This document shows, in pieces, positions 40,351 to 51,139 of a stretch of 64,000 nucleotides of DNA. A program made the translations under genes and the position numbers. The stretch comes from Peribacillus sp. Bi96. Its GTDB lineage: Bacteria; Bacillota; Bacilli; Bacillales; DSM-1321. The notes below the pieces were generated by a model. The model was not told the DNA's origin and searched no databases. It saw nothing but the letters and a program-made list of their open reading frames with translations. Every line of letters begins with the position of its first letter. Position 1 is the first letter of the stretch. The stretch is from NCBI RefSeq assembly GCF_918698115.1, contig NZ_CAKKLV010000010.1, forward strand, positions 1 through 64,000, given 5' to 3'.

Positions 40351-41853
40351 TCACTCCAGAAGGTTTTGAACCAACTTTACGTATTTCGATAGGGTGGAAA
40401 CCGAAATGAAATGTTTGTCTGCGATAGCCTGTTTGCTCGCTTTCTCGTTTTTGAGCTGATTCCACACGTATTCCACCGCAGAGGCCCAGCCTGCTGGATT
40501 ATTTAGTTTCTGCTCGGACTTCACCGCTTCGATAAATACGGAAAACCACATTAAATAGAGCCCTGCTTCATCTAATTGAATCGGTTGAAAATGCTGATAT
40601 AATATCTCCGCTGTACGATCAGCAAAATCAATCGGTGTTAATTGGCGATCTTTAGCAGGAGCTTGAACAAGGTCGGCATAATCCCGTTCCAAATCAGTGA
40701 AATTCTGATTAAGATTGAGTACTTGGTTTTTCAATAGCTTCTGTTTATGGTCCGAATGTTTCAGAAGAAAGATGGCAAACAGCCTTTCTTCGATGAATTC
40801 GCTTTCCAGCCTTTTTATAATAGATGGAAAATGGTGTTCAAAACCATCTGTAGTCGCATTCATATCTCCCCAAGGCTCCATGCCTTCCTTTTCCGGGTTC
40901 ATTTCCACGACCTTTTTCCAAGCCTTTCTGGCAACTTGTTCATGACCTAAGTGAAAAGCGGATATAGTAAGCCAATAGTAGAAGGTTCCGTCTCCCTCGA
41001 ACCCTTGCTTTTGCAATGCTTTTAGCCATTTATATGCAGAGGCATAGTTTCCGATCAAAGCGAAGGTTGCTCCAAGCTTGAACCGATGTTCGGATAGCAT
41101 TGGCCGAATTTTCTCCAACATCTCTATGAGTTCTTCAACTTTTGCTTCATCTTGTTGATAATGATGAAAAACAACAAGGTTACATAGTGCATGGAGGTTA
41201 CCTGGACTTTTTTCCAGTACTTCATCAAGTGTTTCAAAAGCCTCATCTACTTGACCAAGGTAAAAATATGCCAGTGCCAAGTTATTATAAGCGGACCAGT
41301 ATTCTTCGTATTCAGCAATCGTTTCTTTCAGTACTTCGATGGCCTTCGGGAAATTCCCTGATTCCAAATACTCGCGGGCCTTCTCCTGTTTAGTAATGAG
41401 CCCATCATGCTTAAAGGGATTTTCTTCTGATTCATCCGACTCAAAAGTTATCAATTCAAGCAGATCCTCGGCGTCATCGCTGAACTCCCCATCTTCTTCT
41501 TTATCAAGATAAGCACTAGCGTGACGGTAAGCTTCCTTGAACATGCCTAAGTGGGCATAATTATTCGCCAGGAAGTAATGGCATTCCGACATATAAGGAT
41601 CCATCACATCCAATATATTTTCCAAGAGGTTGTTTGAATAATTATATTCACCGATTTCCGAACATGTGATTGCCAATTGACAGGCTATCATCGGTTCTGC
41701 CGGTTCAAGTTCCAGCGCACGTTCCAAGTATTTTTTTGATTTTGGTAATTCTCGTCTATGATATGCTTTTAAACCCTTGGTGAAATAATACTCACCTGTT
41801 GGGTGAAAGGTTAGAATTTTTGCCTGTTGGCCAAATTTAGAGTCTTTACTCAT
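40351..41853 (-). CDS. Tetratricopeptide repeat protein (YvcD-like)
   Basis: A 500-aa cytosolic protein built mainly of TPR-type helical repeats (for example YYFTKGLKAYHRRELPKSKK near 21, and SAYNNLALAYFYLGQVDEAF near 190). The C-terminus ends in an HTH-like stretch (SKQAIADKHFISVSTLSKYV). No enzymatic motif is seen; a scaffold or regulatory role is likely. ATG 41853 follows GGAGG at five bases. The position upstream of trxB matches B. subtilis yvcD. Confidence 0.88.
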   Translation of the reverse strand: MSKDSKFGQQAKILTFHPTGEYYFTKGLKAYHRRELPKSKKYLERALELEPAEPMIACQLAITCSEIGEYNYSNNLLENILDVMDPYMSECHYFLANNYAHLGMFKEAYRHASAYLDKEEDGEFSDDAEDLLELITFESDESEENPFKHDGLITKQEKAREYLESGNFPKAIEVLKETIAEYEEYWSAYNNLALAYFYLGQVDEAFETLDEVLEKSPGNLHALCNLVVFHHYQQDEAKVEELIEMLEKIRPMLSEHRFKLGATFALIGNYASAYKWLKALQKQGFEGDGTFYYWLTISAFHLGHEQVARKAWKKVVEMNPEKEGMEPWGDMNATTDGFEHHFPSIIKRLESEFIEERLFAIFLLKHSDHKQKLLKNQVLNLNQNFTDLERDYADLVQAPAKDRQLTPIDFADRTAEILYQHFQPIQLDEAGLYLMWFSVFIEAVKSEQKLNNPAGWASAVEYVWNQLKNEKASKQAIADKHFISVSTLSKYVKLVQNLLE

Positions 41854-42302
41854 GTAATCCTCCATCTACAAGTTGATTAACCATAGTATTATAACATATT
41901 GGAGTAATTTTGCCGAACAATTCAAGAAAATGGAAAATGGGAGTTGCCATGCTTTCTTTAAGAAAAAATCAAAGTATATTCCTAGTCAAATGGGAATTCA
42001 AGATTGCATCTCATAGACGTAAATAAAAAAAAGCCCTCCTATTGACGGAGGACACAAACTGTAGACAAACTCGATGAAAATCAAGTTTGTCTACTGCTTT
42101 TTAAGGGGTTGTACAATTTGAACGTTGATTTCCTCTCCAGGCACTCGCCTTCCGCGGGCGGTCCGCCCTCGTCGCCATTGCGCCTGCGGGGTCTCCCCAA
42201 GACACGCTTTTCTAAGCAGGAGTCTCGCTTGTTTTAAAATTTTGATAGAATCCCTTTCGTCTACAAACTGAACCCTCCTCTATTACGGAGAGAAATCATC
42301 AT
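41854..42302. other. Intergenic region carrying a dispersed repeat
   Basis: Between the TPR gene and hisIE lie a perfect 11-bp hairpin (GTAGACAAACT / AGTTTGTCTAC, 42061-42094), a GC-rich dispersed repeat (42121-42250) and a CCCTCC..GGAG tail. No gene is seen. Confidence 0.6.
42121..42250. repeat. GC-rich dispersed intergenic repeat, copy A
   Basis: It shares blocks CCAGGCACTCGC, TTCCGCG, GCGGGGTCT, GACACG and GGAGTCTCG, in the same order and spacing, with the copy at 55497-55640. Closely similar elements are abundant in Bacillaceae intergenic DNA as I recall, without a name I can verify. Possibly a non-autonomous mobile element or structured RNA. Confidence 0.7.
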
Positions 42303-42959
42303 TCATTCGGTTTCTTTAGGCTCGTCCTTATCGGAATGTCTAGCCTTCAATACATCAAGCACCGCTTGGAAAGGCAACTCTTGTTCTTGAAGAAGAACGA
42401 ATAAGTGATAGAGAAGATCGGCACTTTCCATGGAAAGTTCCTCTGCATCGCGGTTTTTAGCAGCAATGATCACTTCTGACGCTTCTTCACCTACTTTTTT
42501 CAGGATTTTATCCACACCCTTATCGAATAAGTAGGTTGTATATGAACCTTCAGGCATTTCCGATTTTCTTCTTGCAATCAACTTTTCCAAATCCGTCAAG
42601 AATGTCACATTCGTTTTCACCGCTAGACGGGCTTCAGTGTTTTCGTAAATCGATTCGCTAAAACAGCTTGTTGCTCCAGTATGGCATGCAGGACCTGCAG
42701 GAACTACTTGAACGACCAATGCGTCTTGATCGCAGTCATACTTCATCTCGACGATTTTCTGTGTATTTCCGCTGGTTGCTCCTTTATGCCATATTTCATT
42801 GCGCGAACGGCTGAAGAAAACCGTTTCACCCTTTTCGATGGACAATTCTAGAGATTCTTTATTCATATAAGCAAGTGTCAGCACTTCGCCGCTTCGTACA
42901 TCTTGGACAATTGCCGGTATTAGACCTTTTTCGTCGTATTTAATAGTTTCAAGATTCAT
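42303..42959 (-). CDS. hisI: Bifunctional phosphoribosyl-AMP cyclohydrolase / phosphoribosyl-ATP pyrophosphatase
   Basis: HisIE fusion catalysing the second and third steps of histidine synthesis. The HisI part (about 1-110) shows [25 protein letters not shown] and zinc cysteines in CDQDALVV and GPACHTG. The HisE part (about 120-210) shows [16 protein letters not shown] and the [12 protein letters not shown] helix. Length is 218 aa. It overlaps hisF by 4 bases and ends the operon. Confidence 0.97.
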   Translation of the reverse strand: MNLETIKYDEKGLIPAIVQDVRSGEVLTLAYMNKESLELSIEKGETVFFSRSRNEIWHKGATSGNTQKIVEMKYDCDQDALVVQVVPAGPACHTGATSCFSESIYENTEARLAVKTNVTFLTDLEKLIARRKSEMPEGSYTTYLFDKGVDKILKKVGEEASEVIIAAKNRDAEELSMESADLLYHLFVLLQEQELPFQAVLDVLKARHSDKDEPKETE

Positions 42960-43714
42960 CGTACAACCACTCCTTGTTGTTTGAGAAACGCTTTAACTTC
43001 TTTGACCGATGTTTCTTTATAATGAAAAATCGATGCGGCTAAGGCTGCATCTGCTTTACCTTCTTCAAAGGCCACCTGGAAGTGCTCGGCATTACCAGCA
43101 CCGCCTGAGGCGATGACCGGCACCGAAACAGCTTCTGATACCGCTTTTGTTAAAGCGATATTAAACCCCTGTTTCTCCCCGTCACAATCCATGCTTGTCA
43201 ATAAAATTTCGCCTGCACCGCGGCTGACAGCTTCTTTCGCCCAGTCGATCACTTCCCATTCAGTCGGTTTTCTGCCGCCATGGGTATATACGCGCCATGA
43301 TCCTAGCTCTTCATCATATCGAGCATCAATAGCGACTACGATACATTGGGCACCAAAATACTCTGAACCTTCATTAATTAAGTCAGGACGAAGAACGGCT
43401 GCTGTATTTAAGGATACTTTATCTGCACCTGCACGTAATATTTTCTTCATATCCGCTAATGAATTAATGCCACCGCCAACTGTGAACGGGATTGCCAAGC
43501 TGCCAGCTACCGCTTGAACGACGTCGACTATCGTTTCCCTGCCTTCATGTGATGCGGAAATATCCAGAAAGACGAGCTCATCGGCACCTTCCTGGTCGTA
43601 AAAGGCTGCAAGCTCAACAGGATCTCCAGCATCTCTTAGTGAAACAAATTGTATGCCTTTAACTACACGCCCATCTTTTACATCGAGACAAGGAATAATT
43701 CGTTTAGTGAGCAT
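42956..43714 (-). CDS. hisF: Imidazole glycerol phosphate synthase cyclase subunit HisF
   Basis: TIM-barrel subunit that cyclises PRFAR with ammonia from HisH to give imidazole glycerol phosphate and AICAR. The 252-aa protein has catalytic Asp in [14 protein letters not shown] (N-terminus) and a second Asp in [15 protein letters not shown] (about 130), plus [10 protein letters not shown]. It directly follows hisA. Confidence 0.98.
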   Translation of the reverse strand: MLTKRIIPCLDVKDGRVVKGIQFVSLRDAGDPVELAAFYDQEGADELVFLDISASHEGRETIVDVVQAVAGSLAIPFTVGGGINSLADMKKILRAGADKVSLNTAAVLRPDLINEGSEYFGAQCIVVAIDARYDEELGSWRVYTHGGRKPTEWEVIDWAKEAVSRGAGEILLTSMDCDGEKQGFNIALTKAVSEAVSVPVIASGGAGNAEHFQVAFEEGKADAALAASIFHYKETSVKEVKAFLKQQGVVVR

Positions 43715-44449
43715 TTAATCACGCACCTTTTCTAGTGCTTCTTCTACAGTAAAGCGATTCGTATATAGCGCCTTGCCAATGATTGCCCCTGCAACTCCTT
43801 GCGCTACATACTCTTTGAGGGTGACAAGGTCTTCCAGGGAACTAATTCCGCCCGAAGCAATCACATTTTTCCCAGTTGCCTCCGCCATAGCCAAGATACC
43901 TTTTACATTCGGGCCTGAAAGCATGCCATCCGTCGCAATATCAGTAACGATAAAGGTCTCTGCACCAGCATCGGCCAGCAGTTTACCAAGCTCTATTGCC
44001 AGTGTTTCAGACGTTTGAAGCCAACCATGTGTAGCAACCTTGCCATCCTTCGCATCTATGCCGATTGCAATATTCTTTCCATATTTCCTAATCATATCTT
44101 TCGTGAAATCAGGATTTGAAACGGCGGTGCTGCCTAGAATGACACGTTCTACTCCATTATCCAGATAGTGTGCGATATCTCGTTCCGTACGGATGCCGCC
44201 GCCGATCTGGATGCGGGCACCTAACTCTTTTGCTGCTTTAATCACGTATGAATCATTAATGCGAACTCCTTCTTTGGCTCCGTCCAGGTCGACCATATGT
44301 ATCCAATCGGCTCCTTGGTCCGCAAAGCTTTTAGCCATATCGAAGGGGGAATCGCCATAAACGGTTTCCTGATTGTAATCGCCCTGGATTAAGCGGACGC
44401 ATTTGCCTCCGCGCATATCAATCGCCGGGTAAATAGTAAAGTTGCTCAT
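43715..44449 (-). CDS. hisA: ProFAR isomerase HisA
   Basis: Isomerises ProFAR to PRFAR (fourth step). The 244-aa TIM barrel has catalytic Asp in [14 protein letters not shown] (N-terminus) and [12 protein letters not shown] (about 130), and the phosphate loops VIASGGISS and GAIIGKALY. It overlaps hisH by 4 bases and abuts hisF. Confidence 0.98.
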   Translation of the reverse strand: MSNFTIYPAIDMRGGKCVRLIQGDYNQETVYGDSPFDMAKSFADQGADWIHMVDLDGAKEGVRINDSYVIKAAKELGARIQIGGGIRTERDIAHYLDNGVERVILGSTAVSNPDFTKDMIRKYGKNIAIGIDAKDGKVATHGWLQTSETLAIELGKLLADAGAETFIVTDIATDGMLSGPNVKGILAMAEATGKNVIASGGISSLEDLVTLKEYVAQGVAGAIIGKALYTNRFTVEEALEKVRD

Positions 44450-45078
44450 GCCCTTTCCTTCCCTTCTACTAATGACAGATAATTTCTCAAGAGTGACATG
44501 CCCATCTTCCCGCTTTTTTCCGGATGGAACTGCATGCCGAACACATTGCCTTTACCAACTATTGCCGGCACTTCCACATCATATGTCGCCGAAGCGGTAA
44601 TGAAAGATTCATCCGTATCGACATAGTAAGAATGGACGAAATAAACATGTTCCTCTTCAAGACCCTCATTCACTGGTGACGCGTGTTTAAATTCAAGACG
44701 ATTCCAGCCCATGTGCGGCACTTTATAAACCTGGTCATTCGCATCCACTCCCTTAAAACGAACGACTTTACCCGGTATAAGGGATAATCCCTTTGCCGGT
44801 CCATTCTCCTCACTTTCATCAAAGAGAAGCTGCATACCAAGGCAGATGCCTAATAGATAACCTCCATCGGCTACATGTTCCCTCAGGAATTTATCCAGCT
44901 TTTGTTTTTCCAAGAGACTCATGGCATCCCTGAAAGAACCAACACCGGGAAGTATGATCCCTTTCGACTTTGAAAGTTCTTTTGGGTCATCGGAAATGAA
45001 TGAATCGGCACCAAGGCGCTCAAGCCCTTTACTTACAGAAAATAAATTCCCCATGCCATAATCGACAATCCCGATCAT
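44446..45078 (-). CDS. hisH: Imidazole glycerol phosphate synthase glutaminase subunit HisH
   Basis: Class I glutamine amidotransferase that supplies ammonia to HisF. The 210-aa protein has nucleophile Cys in [10 protein letters not shown] (about 80) and the His-Glu pair in [11 protein letters not shown] (about 187). It adjoins hisB and overlaps hisA. Confidence 0.98.
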   Translation of the reverse strand: MIGIVDYGMGNLFSVSKGLERLGADSFISDDPKELSKSKGIILPGVGSFRDAMSLLEKQKLDKFLREHVADGGYLLGICLGMQLLFDESEENGPAKGLSLIPGKVVRFKGVDANDQVYKVPHMGWNRLEFKHASPVNEGLEEEHVYFVHSYYVDTDESFITASATYDVEVPAIVGKGNVFGMQFHPEKSGKMGMSLLRNYLSLVEGKERA

Positions 45079-45666
45079 TTACAACATTCCTTTCGTAGAA
45101 GGGATGCCTTTGACACGCGGATCGATGGTCGTAGCTTCATCCAAAGCACGTCCCAGCGCTTTGAATATTGCTTCGATCATATGATGTGTGTTGTGACCGT
45201 AATGAACGACTACATGCAAATTCATCCTTGCTTCAAGAGCGAATTTCCAAAGGAACTCATGCACCAGTTCCGTATCGAAAGTACCGACCTTTTGCGAAGG
45301 AAACTCAGCCCGGAACTCCAGGTGCGGACGATTGCTTAAATCGATGACAACCTGTGCGAGTGCTTCATCCATCGGTACGAAAGCATTTCCGTAACGTTTT
45401 ATCCCGCGCTTATCACCAAGTGCCTCCAACAACGTTTGACCTAAGCAAATGCCAATATCTTCAGTTGTATGATGATCATCGACCTCAGTATCGCCGTTTG
45501 CATCTACGGACAAATCAAACTTCCCGTGTTTCGTGAACAAATCAAGCATATGTGTCATAAACGGAACGCCCGTCTTAATCGAGGAATTCCCTTCCCCATC
45601 CACACCAAACCTTAAGCTGATCTCCGTTTCATTCGTCTTTCGTTCCACACTAGCAAAACGTTCCAT
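45079..45666 (-). CDS. hisB: Imidazoleglycerol-phosphate dehydratase HisB
   Basis: Manganese-dependent dehydratase (sixth step). The 195-aa monofunctional form shows HMLDLFTKHGKFDL, the DDHHTTEDIGICLG metal-binding motif (about 68) and a second HNTHHMIEAIFKA motif (about 165). No phosphatase domain is fused, as usual in Bacillus. Confidence 0.98.
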   Translation of the reverse strand: MERFASVERKTNETEISLRFGVDGEGNSSIKTGVPFMTHMLDLFTKHGKFDLSVDANGDTEVDDHHTTEDIGICLGQTLLEALGDKRGIKRYGNAFVPMDEALAQVVIDLSNRPHLEFRAEFPSQKVGTFDTELVHEFLWKFALEARMNLHVVVHYGHNTHHMIEAIFKALGRALDEATTIDPRVKGIPSTKGML

Positions 45667-45768
45667 TACAACTCCTCCTCATCGGGGTATGACCCCTTTT
45701 CCCAAGATGTAAACTGCATTTCAAAAGTCTTTATATTCAGTGTTTGTTATTTTATAAGGTATCAGGCA

Positions 45769-47049
45769 CTATTTACTGGATTCATCCACTCCACGAGATT
45801 CAATGGCTCGAGCGTGAGCCTCAAGCCCTTCCATGCGGGCAAATCCAGTGATTTTCTCTGCATTTTGGCGGAAGGCCGTTTCACTATACATGATGATGCT
45901 CGATTTCTTTTGGAAATCATCCACATTAAGCGGGCTGGAAAAACGGGCGGTTCCATTGGTAGGGAGCACATGATTGGGACCTGCAAAATAATCCCCAACC
46001 GGCTCAGAACTAAATCGGCCAATGAAGATTGCCCCGGCATGCCTGATTTTAGCCATCACTTCCAGTGCATCATTGGTCACGATTTCCAAATGTTCTGGTG
46101 CAAGTTCATTGATTGCTTCAACTGCTTCCGCCATATTCCCGCATACAACGATTCGTCCATAGTCCTTTATGGATGCTGCAGCAATATCACGGCGCGGAAG
46201 TAACGCCACCTGCTTGGCCACTTCTGAGGCCACTTCTTCTGCAAGAATCATTGACGTCGTAACCAAAACACTGCAAGCACGGGCATCATGTTCTGCCTGT
46301 GACAGCAAGTCTGCCGCAACTTCTGTGGCAATGGCAGATTCGTCTGCCAACACCGCTATTTCACTTGGACCAGCAATCATATCAATGGCCACATCCCCAA
46401 ATACTTCCCGCTTCGCTAACGCCACATAAATATTTCCTGGCCCCACTATTTTATCGACTTTCTTTATTGTTTCCGTCCCATAAGCGAGAGCCGCTATGGC
46501 CTGAGCCCCACCAACCTTATAGATTTCCGTGATTCCGGCAATTTTGGCAGCAGCTAAAACGACTGGCTCTAACTTCCCATCTTTCCCTGGAGGAGATACC
46601 ATAACGATCCGTTCCACACCCGCAGCCTTTGCAGGCATCGAATTCATCAGTACAGACGAAGGGTATGCAGCTGTGCCCCCAGGTACGTAAATGCCAACAG
46701 CATCAAGAGGCGTTATTTTTTGTCCTAGCATCGTTCCCGTTTCATCTGTCGTAAACCATGAATTTCGAATTTGTTTCTCGTGAAACAATTGAATATTATT
46801 CGCAGCTTCTTGAATAATAGTAAGCTGCTCCGTAGGTAAGGACGCTGTCGCTTCTTCCATTTCCTGTTCCGATACACGTAATTCCTCTAGTGTGACACCA
46901 TCAAAACGTTCGGTATAACTATGTAAAGCGGCGTTTCCTCTGTTCCTGACATCATAAATAATATCCTGGACCGCTTTTCGTTGATCCGCAGTACCTGCAT
47001 CAACCGAACGTTTCAGTGAAATCCCTTCTGCAAACTGTTCAATTTTCAT
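45769..47049 (-). CDS. hisD: Histidinol dehydrogenase HisD
   Basis: Zinc-dependent NAD enzyme carrying out the last two oxidations to histidine. The 426-aa protein shows GIYVPGGTAAYPSSVLM (about 118), the DMIAGPSEIAVLAD signature, SQAEHDARA and the C-terminal GPNHVLPT. A 100-base gap separates it from hisB; it follows hisG by 26 bases. Confidence 0.98.
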   Translation of the reverse strand: MKIEQFAEGISLKRSVDAGTADQRKAVQDIIYDVRNRGNAALHSYTERFDGVTLEELRVSEQEMEEATASLPTEQLTIIQEAANNIQLFHEKQIRNSWFTTDETGTMLGQKITPLDAVGIYVPGGTAAYPSSVLMNSMPAKAAGVERIVMVSPPGKDGKLEPVVLAAAKIAGITEIYKVGGAQAIAALAYGTETIKKVDKIVGPGNIYVALAKREVFGDVAIDMIAGPSEIAVLADESAIATEVAADLLSQAEHDARACSVLVTTSMILAEEVASEVAKQVALLPRRDIAAASIKDYGRIVVCGNMAEAVEAINELAPEHLEIVTNDALEVMAKIRHAGAIFIGRFSSEPVGDYFAGPNHVLPTNGTARFSSPLNVDDFQKKSSIIMYSETAFRQNAEKITGFARMEGLEAHARAIESRGVDESSK

Positions 47050-47075
47050 ACGCTCACCTCATTAGCGATTCTTTA

Positions 47076-47705
47076 CTATCCAATGATTTCTGCTAATCGA
47101 TCCACAATTTCCGTAATTCTTGCTTCTTTTAAACGATAGCTGACAGGGTTTGCCACCAGCCTCGAAGTCACATCGGCTATTTTTGCATATTCAACTAGAC
47201 CATTTTCCTTCAATGTCTGTCCCGTTGAAACGATATCGACGATTCGTTCAGCCAAACCAATTAATGGTGCTAACTCAATAGATCCATTCAATTTAATAAT
47301 CTCGACTTGCTCTCCCTGCTCGCGGAAGTAACTGGAGGCAACATTCGGATATTTACTGGCTATTTTAGGGGCGATGTCACTTATTTTCGTTCCAGGCAGA
47401 CCAGCTACGGCTAAGTAGCATGCACTGATTTTCAAATCAAGTAACTCATATACATCACGTTCTTCTTCCAACATGACATCCTTGCCTGCAATTCCAATGT
47501 CAGCCACGCCGTGTTCCACATAGGTTACGACATCCATCGGTTTAGCTAAAATGAAACGCAGGTTCTCCTCTTCCACATCAAGGATCAACTTTCGGGAATC
47601 ATCAAACTCAGGAGGGAGACGAAAACCCGCCCCTCTTAATAGCTCTGCCGCTTCTTCAAATATTCTCCCTTTTGGCATCGCAATCGTTAAAAAGCTATTA
47701 TTCAT
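47076..47705 (-). CDS. hisG: ATP phosphoribosyltransferase catalytic subunit HisG (short form)
   Basis: First enzyme of the pathway. The 209-aa short form lacks the C-terminal regulatory domain and needs HisZ, encoded just upstream. It has [12 protein letters not shown] at the N-terminus and a PRPP-binding segment ([14 protein letters not shown], about 162). ATG 47705 overlaps the end of hisZ by 8 bases; the longer frame to 47723 contains the GGAGG ribosome site. Confidence 0.97.
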   Translation of the reverse strand: MNNSFLTIAMPKGRIFEEAAELLRGAGFRLPPEFDDSRKLILDVEEENLRFILAKPMDVVTYVEHGVADIGIAGKDVMLEEERDVYELLDLKISACYLAVAGLPGTKISDIAPKIASKYPNVASSYFREQGEQVEIIKLNGSIELAPLIGLAERIVDIVSTGQTLKENGLVEYAKIADVTSRLVANPVSYRLKEARITEIVDRLAEIIG

Positions 47706-48882
47706 CTTTTCCACTCCCTCCATTCCCTACAAATAAATGCACCTCAGAAAATGTCCTTGTAAAGGCATCGACATTTTGAACGACTGTAATATCTTGAATC
47801 GTTATCCTTTTTCCTTCGGATCGTTTCATTCTTGCAAATTCAATGGCTTCCAATCGTCGTTCGGGACTGAATAAAATACATTCTGGCGCAGTAGGCTGCA
47901 TCGGCTCCCCAAGAGCTTCTGCAAGACGATCCACACGGATTGCAAAACCTGTGGCCGAAGCATTCCAGCCGAACTTTTCAAGCAGATTATCATACCGCCC
48001 GCCATTACCGATTGGTGAACCCACTTGCCCCGCATACACTTCAAATAAAGTTCCAGTATAATAACTCATATGACTGACCAATGTTAAATCAAAGCTCACA
48101 TATTGTTCGATGCCAAATTCTTTCAACTGCACTGCCAATTCCTTCAGTTCAGCCAAAGAATCTTGCCCTTTATTGTTTTCAACTAACCCCAGCGCCTTTT
48201 TCAGGGTGTCTTCACTGCCCCTTAATGAGGTAAACTCGATAAGCCGTTGTTTATCAATCGATGAAAGCGGAAGCGATTTTACATGCTCCCGAAAACCAAC
48301 ATAATTCTTTTCATATAAAAACTTCCTTAATATAGAGGCTCTTTCCTCCGTACCTAGAATGCTTAAGAAAAATTCTTGTAAAAAGCCGATATGTCCAATG
48401 GAAATCTTGAATTCCATAAGGCCGGCCGCCTTTAATACATCCGCAAGCAGCGCAATCATTTCAGCATCGGCACTTATTGACTTATTTCCGATACACTCAA
48501 TACCAATCTGTTCGAATTCAGCCGGCCTGCCTCCTTCACGCTGCTGGGCCCGGTATACATTCGCGGAATAGGCCAGGCGAAGCGGAATTTGCTGTTTTAA
48601 CAGTTTGGATGCCGCGACCCTTGCAATGGGTGCTGTCATATCGGGACGCAATACGAGCGTATGTCCCTGAGAATCGAGAAGTTTAAACAACTGTTGATCT
48701 AAAATTGCCGAAGCCTCGCCAATTGTTTCATAATATTCCAATGCAGGCGTTTCAATAAATTGATAACCCCACTTCTTGATTTCCTCACTCATTTTATTTC
48801 TTGCCGACACTTTCGTTTCATAAAACACCGGCAATGTATCTCTCATGCCTAACGGTTTCTCAAACATAAATGGCTTTGTCAC
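47698..48882 (-). CDS. hisZ: ATP phosphoribosyltransferase regulatory subunit HisZ
   Basis: Catalytically inactive histidyl-tRNA synthetase paralogue that forms a hetero-octamer with short HisG and mediates histidine feedback. The 394-aa protein retains class II aaRS-like motifs ([15 protein letters not shown] near 77 and [19 protein letters not shown] near 105) but lacks the anticodon-binding domain. It is the first gene of hisZGDBHAF(IE). Confidence 0.96.
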   Translation of the reverse strand: MTKPFMFEKPLGMRDTLPVFYETKVSARNKMSEEIKKWGYQFIETPALEYYETIGEASAILDQQLFKLLDSQGHTLVLRPDMTAPIARVAASKLLKQQIPLRLAYSANVYRAQQREGGRPAEFEQIGIECIGNKSISADAEMIALLADVLKAAGLMEFKISIGHIGFLQEFFLSILGTEERASILRKFLYEKNYVGFREHVKSLPLSSIDKQRLIEFTSLRGSEDTLKKALGLVENNKGQDSLAELKELAVQLKEFGIEQYVSFDLTLVSHMSYYTGTLFEVYAGQVGSPIGNGGRYDNLLEKFGWNASATGFAIRVDRLAEALGEPMQPTAPECILFSPERRLEAIEFARMKRSEGKRITIQDITVVQNVDAFTRTFSEVHLFVGNGGSGKDE

Positions 48883-49356
48883 AACTGCACATCCTTTTGA
48901 AATATTGATTACTATATATATCCAATCGGTCTGCCTTAAGCAAAAACCAATGTCATTTCCATTATTCCTTTTTGTATATACCTTTATCTTTCCAAGATTG
49001 CACGCTTAAATCCTAATTTCAGATAACATATAAAAATAGTATCAAACAAAATGCCATAATCATATAAATACTCAAAATAATCTATTAAAACACTTTAGTT
49101 CGCTAATATGGTAACAAGTTGAAGTTATTAATAGTTTACCCCTGCCCCTACCTCACGTCAAGGAAAAGCTGCCAAATTCCATACCCCCATTCACATTGCG
49201 TACATGGCTATTTCCTCGAACAGAATCTGAACCTTTTTCCCCGGACCCATCCTCCCATCTTTAGCCATTCATTGTTATTAATGTATACCTTTTGGTTTAG
49301 CTGTTTTATAATACTTAGGAGTTTGGATATATTAGATTTTTTAGGAGGAAATGGAA
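48883..49356. other. Divergent intergenic region between hisZ and the acidic surface protein gene
   Basis: AT-rich DNA expected to carry the his promoter and the promoter of the surface protein gene. A TATAAT at 49307-49312 is a plausible -10 for the latter without a good -35. I see no T-box or other attenuator before hisZ. Confidence 0.5.
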
Positions 49357-50406
49357 TTGAAGAGATTTTTTTCGTTTTTTGTGGCGCTTGTCGTTCTTTT
49401 TTCGCTGGGTTTAAACGGAACGAAGGGTTTTGCAGCAACTAAGATCAACCAGGATGAGCTTAATGCATACCTTACTGAAGTTAGAATGACGCAAGAAGAA
49501 TTGGAAGAGTATTTAGCCTATTATGACTTAACATTAAATGAGCTGGAATCGGTAGAAGAGCTGCGTGATACGTTAGGACCTACCGTCACTTCTGAAACTA
49601 TACAGAATTTACTTAAAGAATATGAAATGACAGAAGCTGAACTTACGGAATTATTAATAGATTATGGCGAACTAGAAGAAGGAGATTCCATCATCGATAC
49701 CTTCCACTTCATTTACGACATAGAAGATATTATCGATTTAGAAATGGATTACGATGATGAAGAGCTGGAATATGACGATGAAGAGATCATCGATTTAATG
49801 GATGGACTTTTTACTGAGATCGGTCTTACAGATGAGGAACTTGACAAATTCATGAACCACCTTTTACCTATCGTCGAAGACCCGACTTTTGAAGATCGTT
49901 TAATGGCCATTTCAGATAGGATGGACAAACTCGAGTATTTCGAAACAATTGATGAATTGTCTCCAGAACAAGTAGCGGAATTGCTTTCTATATATAATGA
50001 TCTGCAAAGCTTGCTGCAAATTCAATTCAAATTCGCCTTAATTCAGGACGGTGTCACTAAAAATCTATCACTTGAAGCTTTATTCCAGCTAAAAGAATTG
50101 ACGAATGCTAGTTTACTAGTTTCCATTTACGATTTAAGCGGCAACCTTTTGCTCGACTTTATATTGACAGGTGAAATGATTGGTTCCGATTTAGTGAAAG
50201 AAACCGGTAATGACATTAAACAGTCCACTGAGGTCATTTCAAAAGTCGTAGATGTAAAAAAAGAAAAGAAGAAACCCGCACATAAAACGGAAAAGGGCGG
50301 ATTGCTTCCTAAAACGGCTGGTAATTACCTATTCGAAACTTTAATCGGTTTAGTGTTGATGGGTATTGCCTTTGGTTTAATTAGAAAAGCGAGACTTGCT
50401 AATTAA
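49357..50406 (+). CDS. Processed acidic surface protein with LPKTA sorting signal
   Basis: Secreted, wall-anchored protein of 349 aa. Signal peptide (about 1-25, MKRFFSFFVALVVLFSLG), then a very acidic helical region containing repeated TEEEL-type segments and DDEELEYDDEE, then a Lys-rich hinge, sorting signal LPKTA (317-321), hydrophobic helix and a basic tail (RKARLAN). It fits the family of processed acidic surface proteins with LPXTA signals paired with class D sortases. The start is TTG 49357, eight bases after AGGAGG; ATG 49351 is only two bases away. Function is unknown. Confidence 0.85.
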   Translation: MKRFFSFFVALVVLFSLGLNGTKGFAATKINQDELNAYLTEVRMTQEELEEYLAYYDLTLNELESVEELRDTLGPTVTSETIQNLLKEYEMTEAELTELLIDYGELEEGDSIIDTFHFIYDIEDIIDLEMDYDDEELEYDDEEIIDLMDGLFTEIGLTDEELDKFMNHLLPIVEDPTFEDRLMAISDRMDKLEYFETIDELSPEQVAELLSIYNDLQSLLQIQFKFALIQDGVTKNLSLEALFQLKELTNASLLVSIYDLSGNLLLDFILTGEMIGSDLVKETGNDIKQSTEVISKVVDVKKEKKKPAHKTEKGGLLPKTAGNYLFETLIGLVLMGIAFGLIRKARLAN

Positions 50407-50407
50407 G

Positions 50408-51067
50408 ATGAGCGCAAATAGGCAATCCAAGCATAAGAAAAAATGGTTACTTATCACTGCTGCTTGCTTTTTATCCTTAGGTTTTTATTTTACAACGACA
50501 AACGCCTATACACTTTTGAAAGGCTATGCCATATATAAATGGAATAAGCATGAAACAACCGATGGGGCTGAGGTGAACGAGGCTACGGCTAAGATCCACG
50601 AGCCGAAGGCGCAAGCAGATATTCCCGACGGGGTTGAACTATATGATAAGCAACCGGAGACAGGTGATTTGATGGGGGAGCTTTATATTCCAAAAATTGA
50701 AGCAACACTCCCAATTTATCACGGAACCGACGAAGATGAGCTCGAAAAGGGTGTCGGCCATTATGCAGGTTCGGTTCTACCCGGTGAAAAGGATAATTCC
50801 GTTTTATCTGGTCATCGAGATACCATTTTTAGAGAGCTGGGTGAAGTCGGTCAAGGAGACTTGCTGATTGCCAAAACAGAAGCTGGTACGTTTACATATA
50901 AAGTGAGGAAGGTACGTATCGTCGATGCTGATGACCGTACCGTAATCGTTCCCAAACCTAAAGCCACACTTACAGTAACAACTTGCTATCCTTTTTCATA
51001 TATTGGTAGTGCACCAGAACGATACGTATTGGTTGCCGATTTATTGAAAACGGAAATAGCTAAATGA
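50408..51067 (+). CDS. Class D sortase
   Basis: Membrane transpeptidase that cleaves a sorting signal and attaches the protein to peptidoglycan. The 219-aa product has one N-terminal transmembrane helix (about 14-35) and catalytic His136 (SGHRDTIF), Cys193 (TVTTCYPF) and Arg205 (APERYVL). It begins one base after the stop of the LPKTA protein gene, so the two are translationally coupled and are almost certainly enzyme and substrate. Confidence 0.92.
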   Translation: MSANRQSKHKKKWLLITAACFLSLGFYFTTTNAYTLLKGYAIYKWNKHETTDGAEVNEATAKIHEPKAQADIPDGVELYDKQPETGDLMGELYIPKIEATLPIYHGTDEDELEKGVGHYAGSVLPGEKDNSVLSGHRDTIFRELGEVGQGDLLIAKTEAGTFTYKVRKVRIVDADDRTVIVPKPKATLTVTTCYPFSYIGSAPERYVLVADLLKTEIAK

Positions 51068-51139
51068 GATATGGGGACTGAAGTCATTCAGTCCTCTCTT
51101 CATTCATCATAAAAAGATGGTAGGAGGGCCAGTTTGATT

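Noticed and set aside
48883-49110. Possible T-box or other leader before hisZ
   Set aside because: I found no T-box sequence, specifier stem or terminator hairpin upstream of hisZ.
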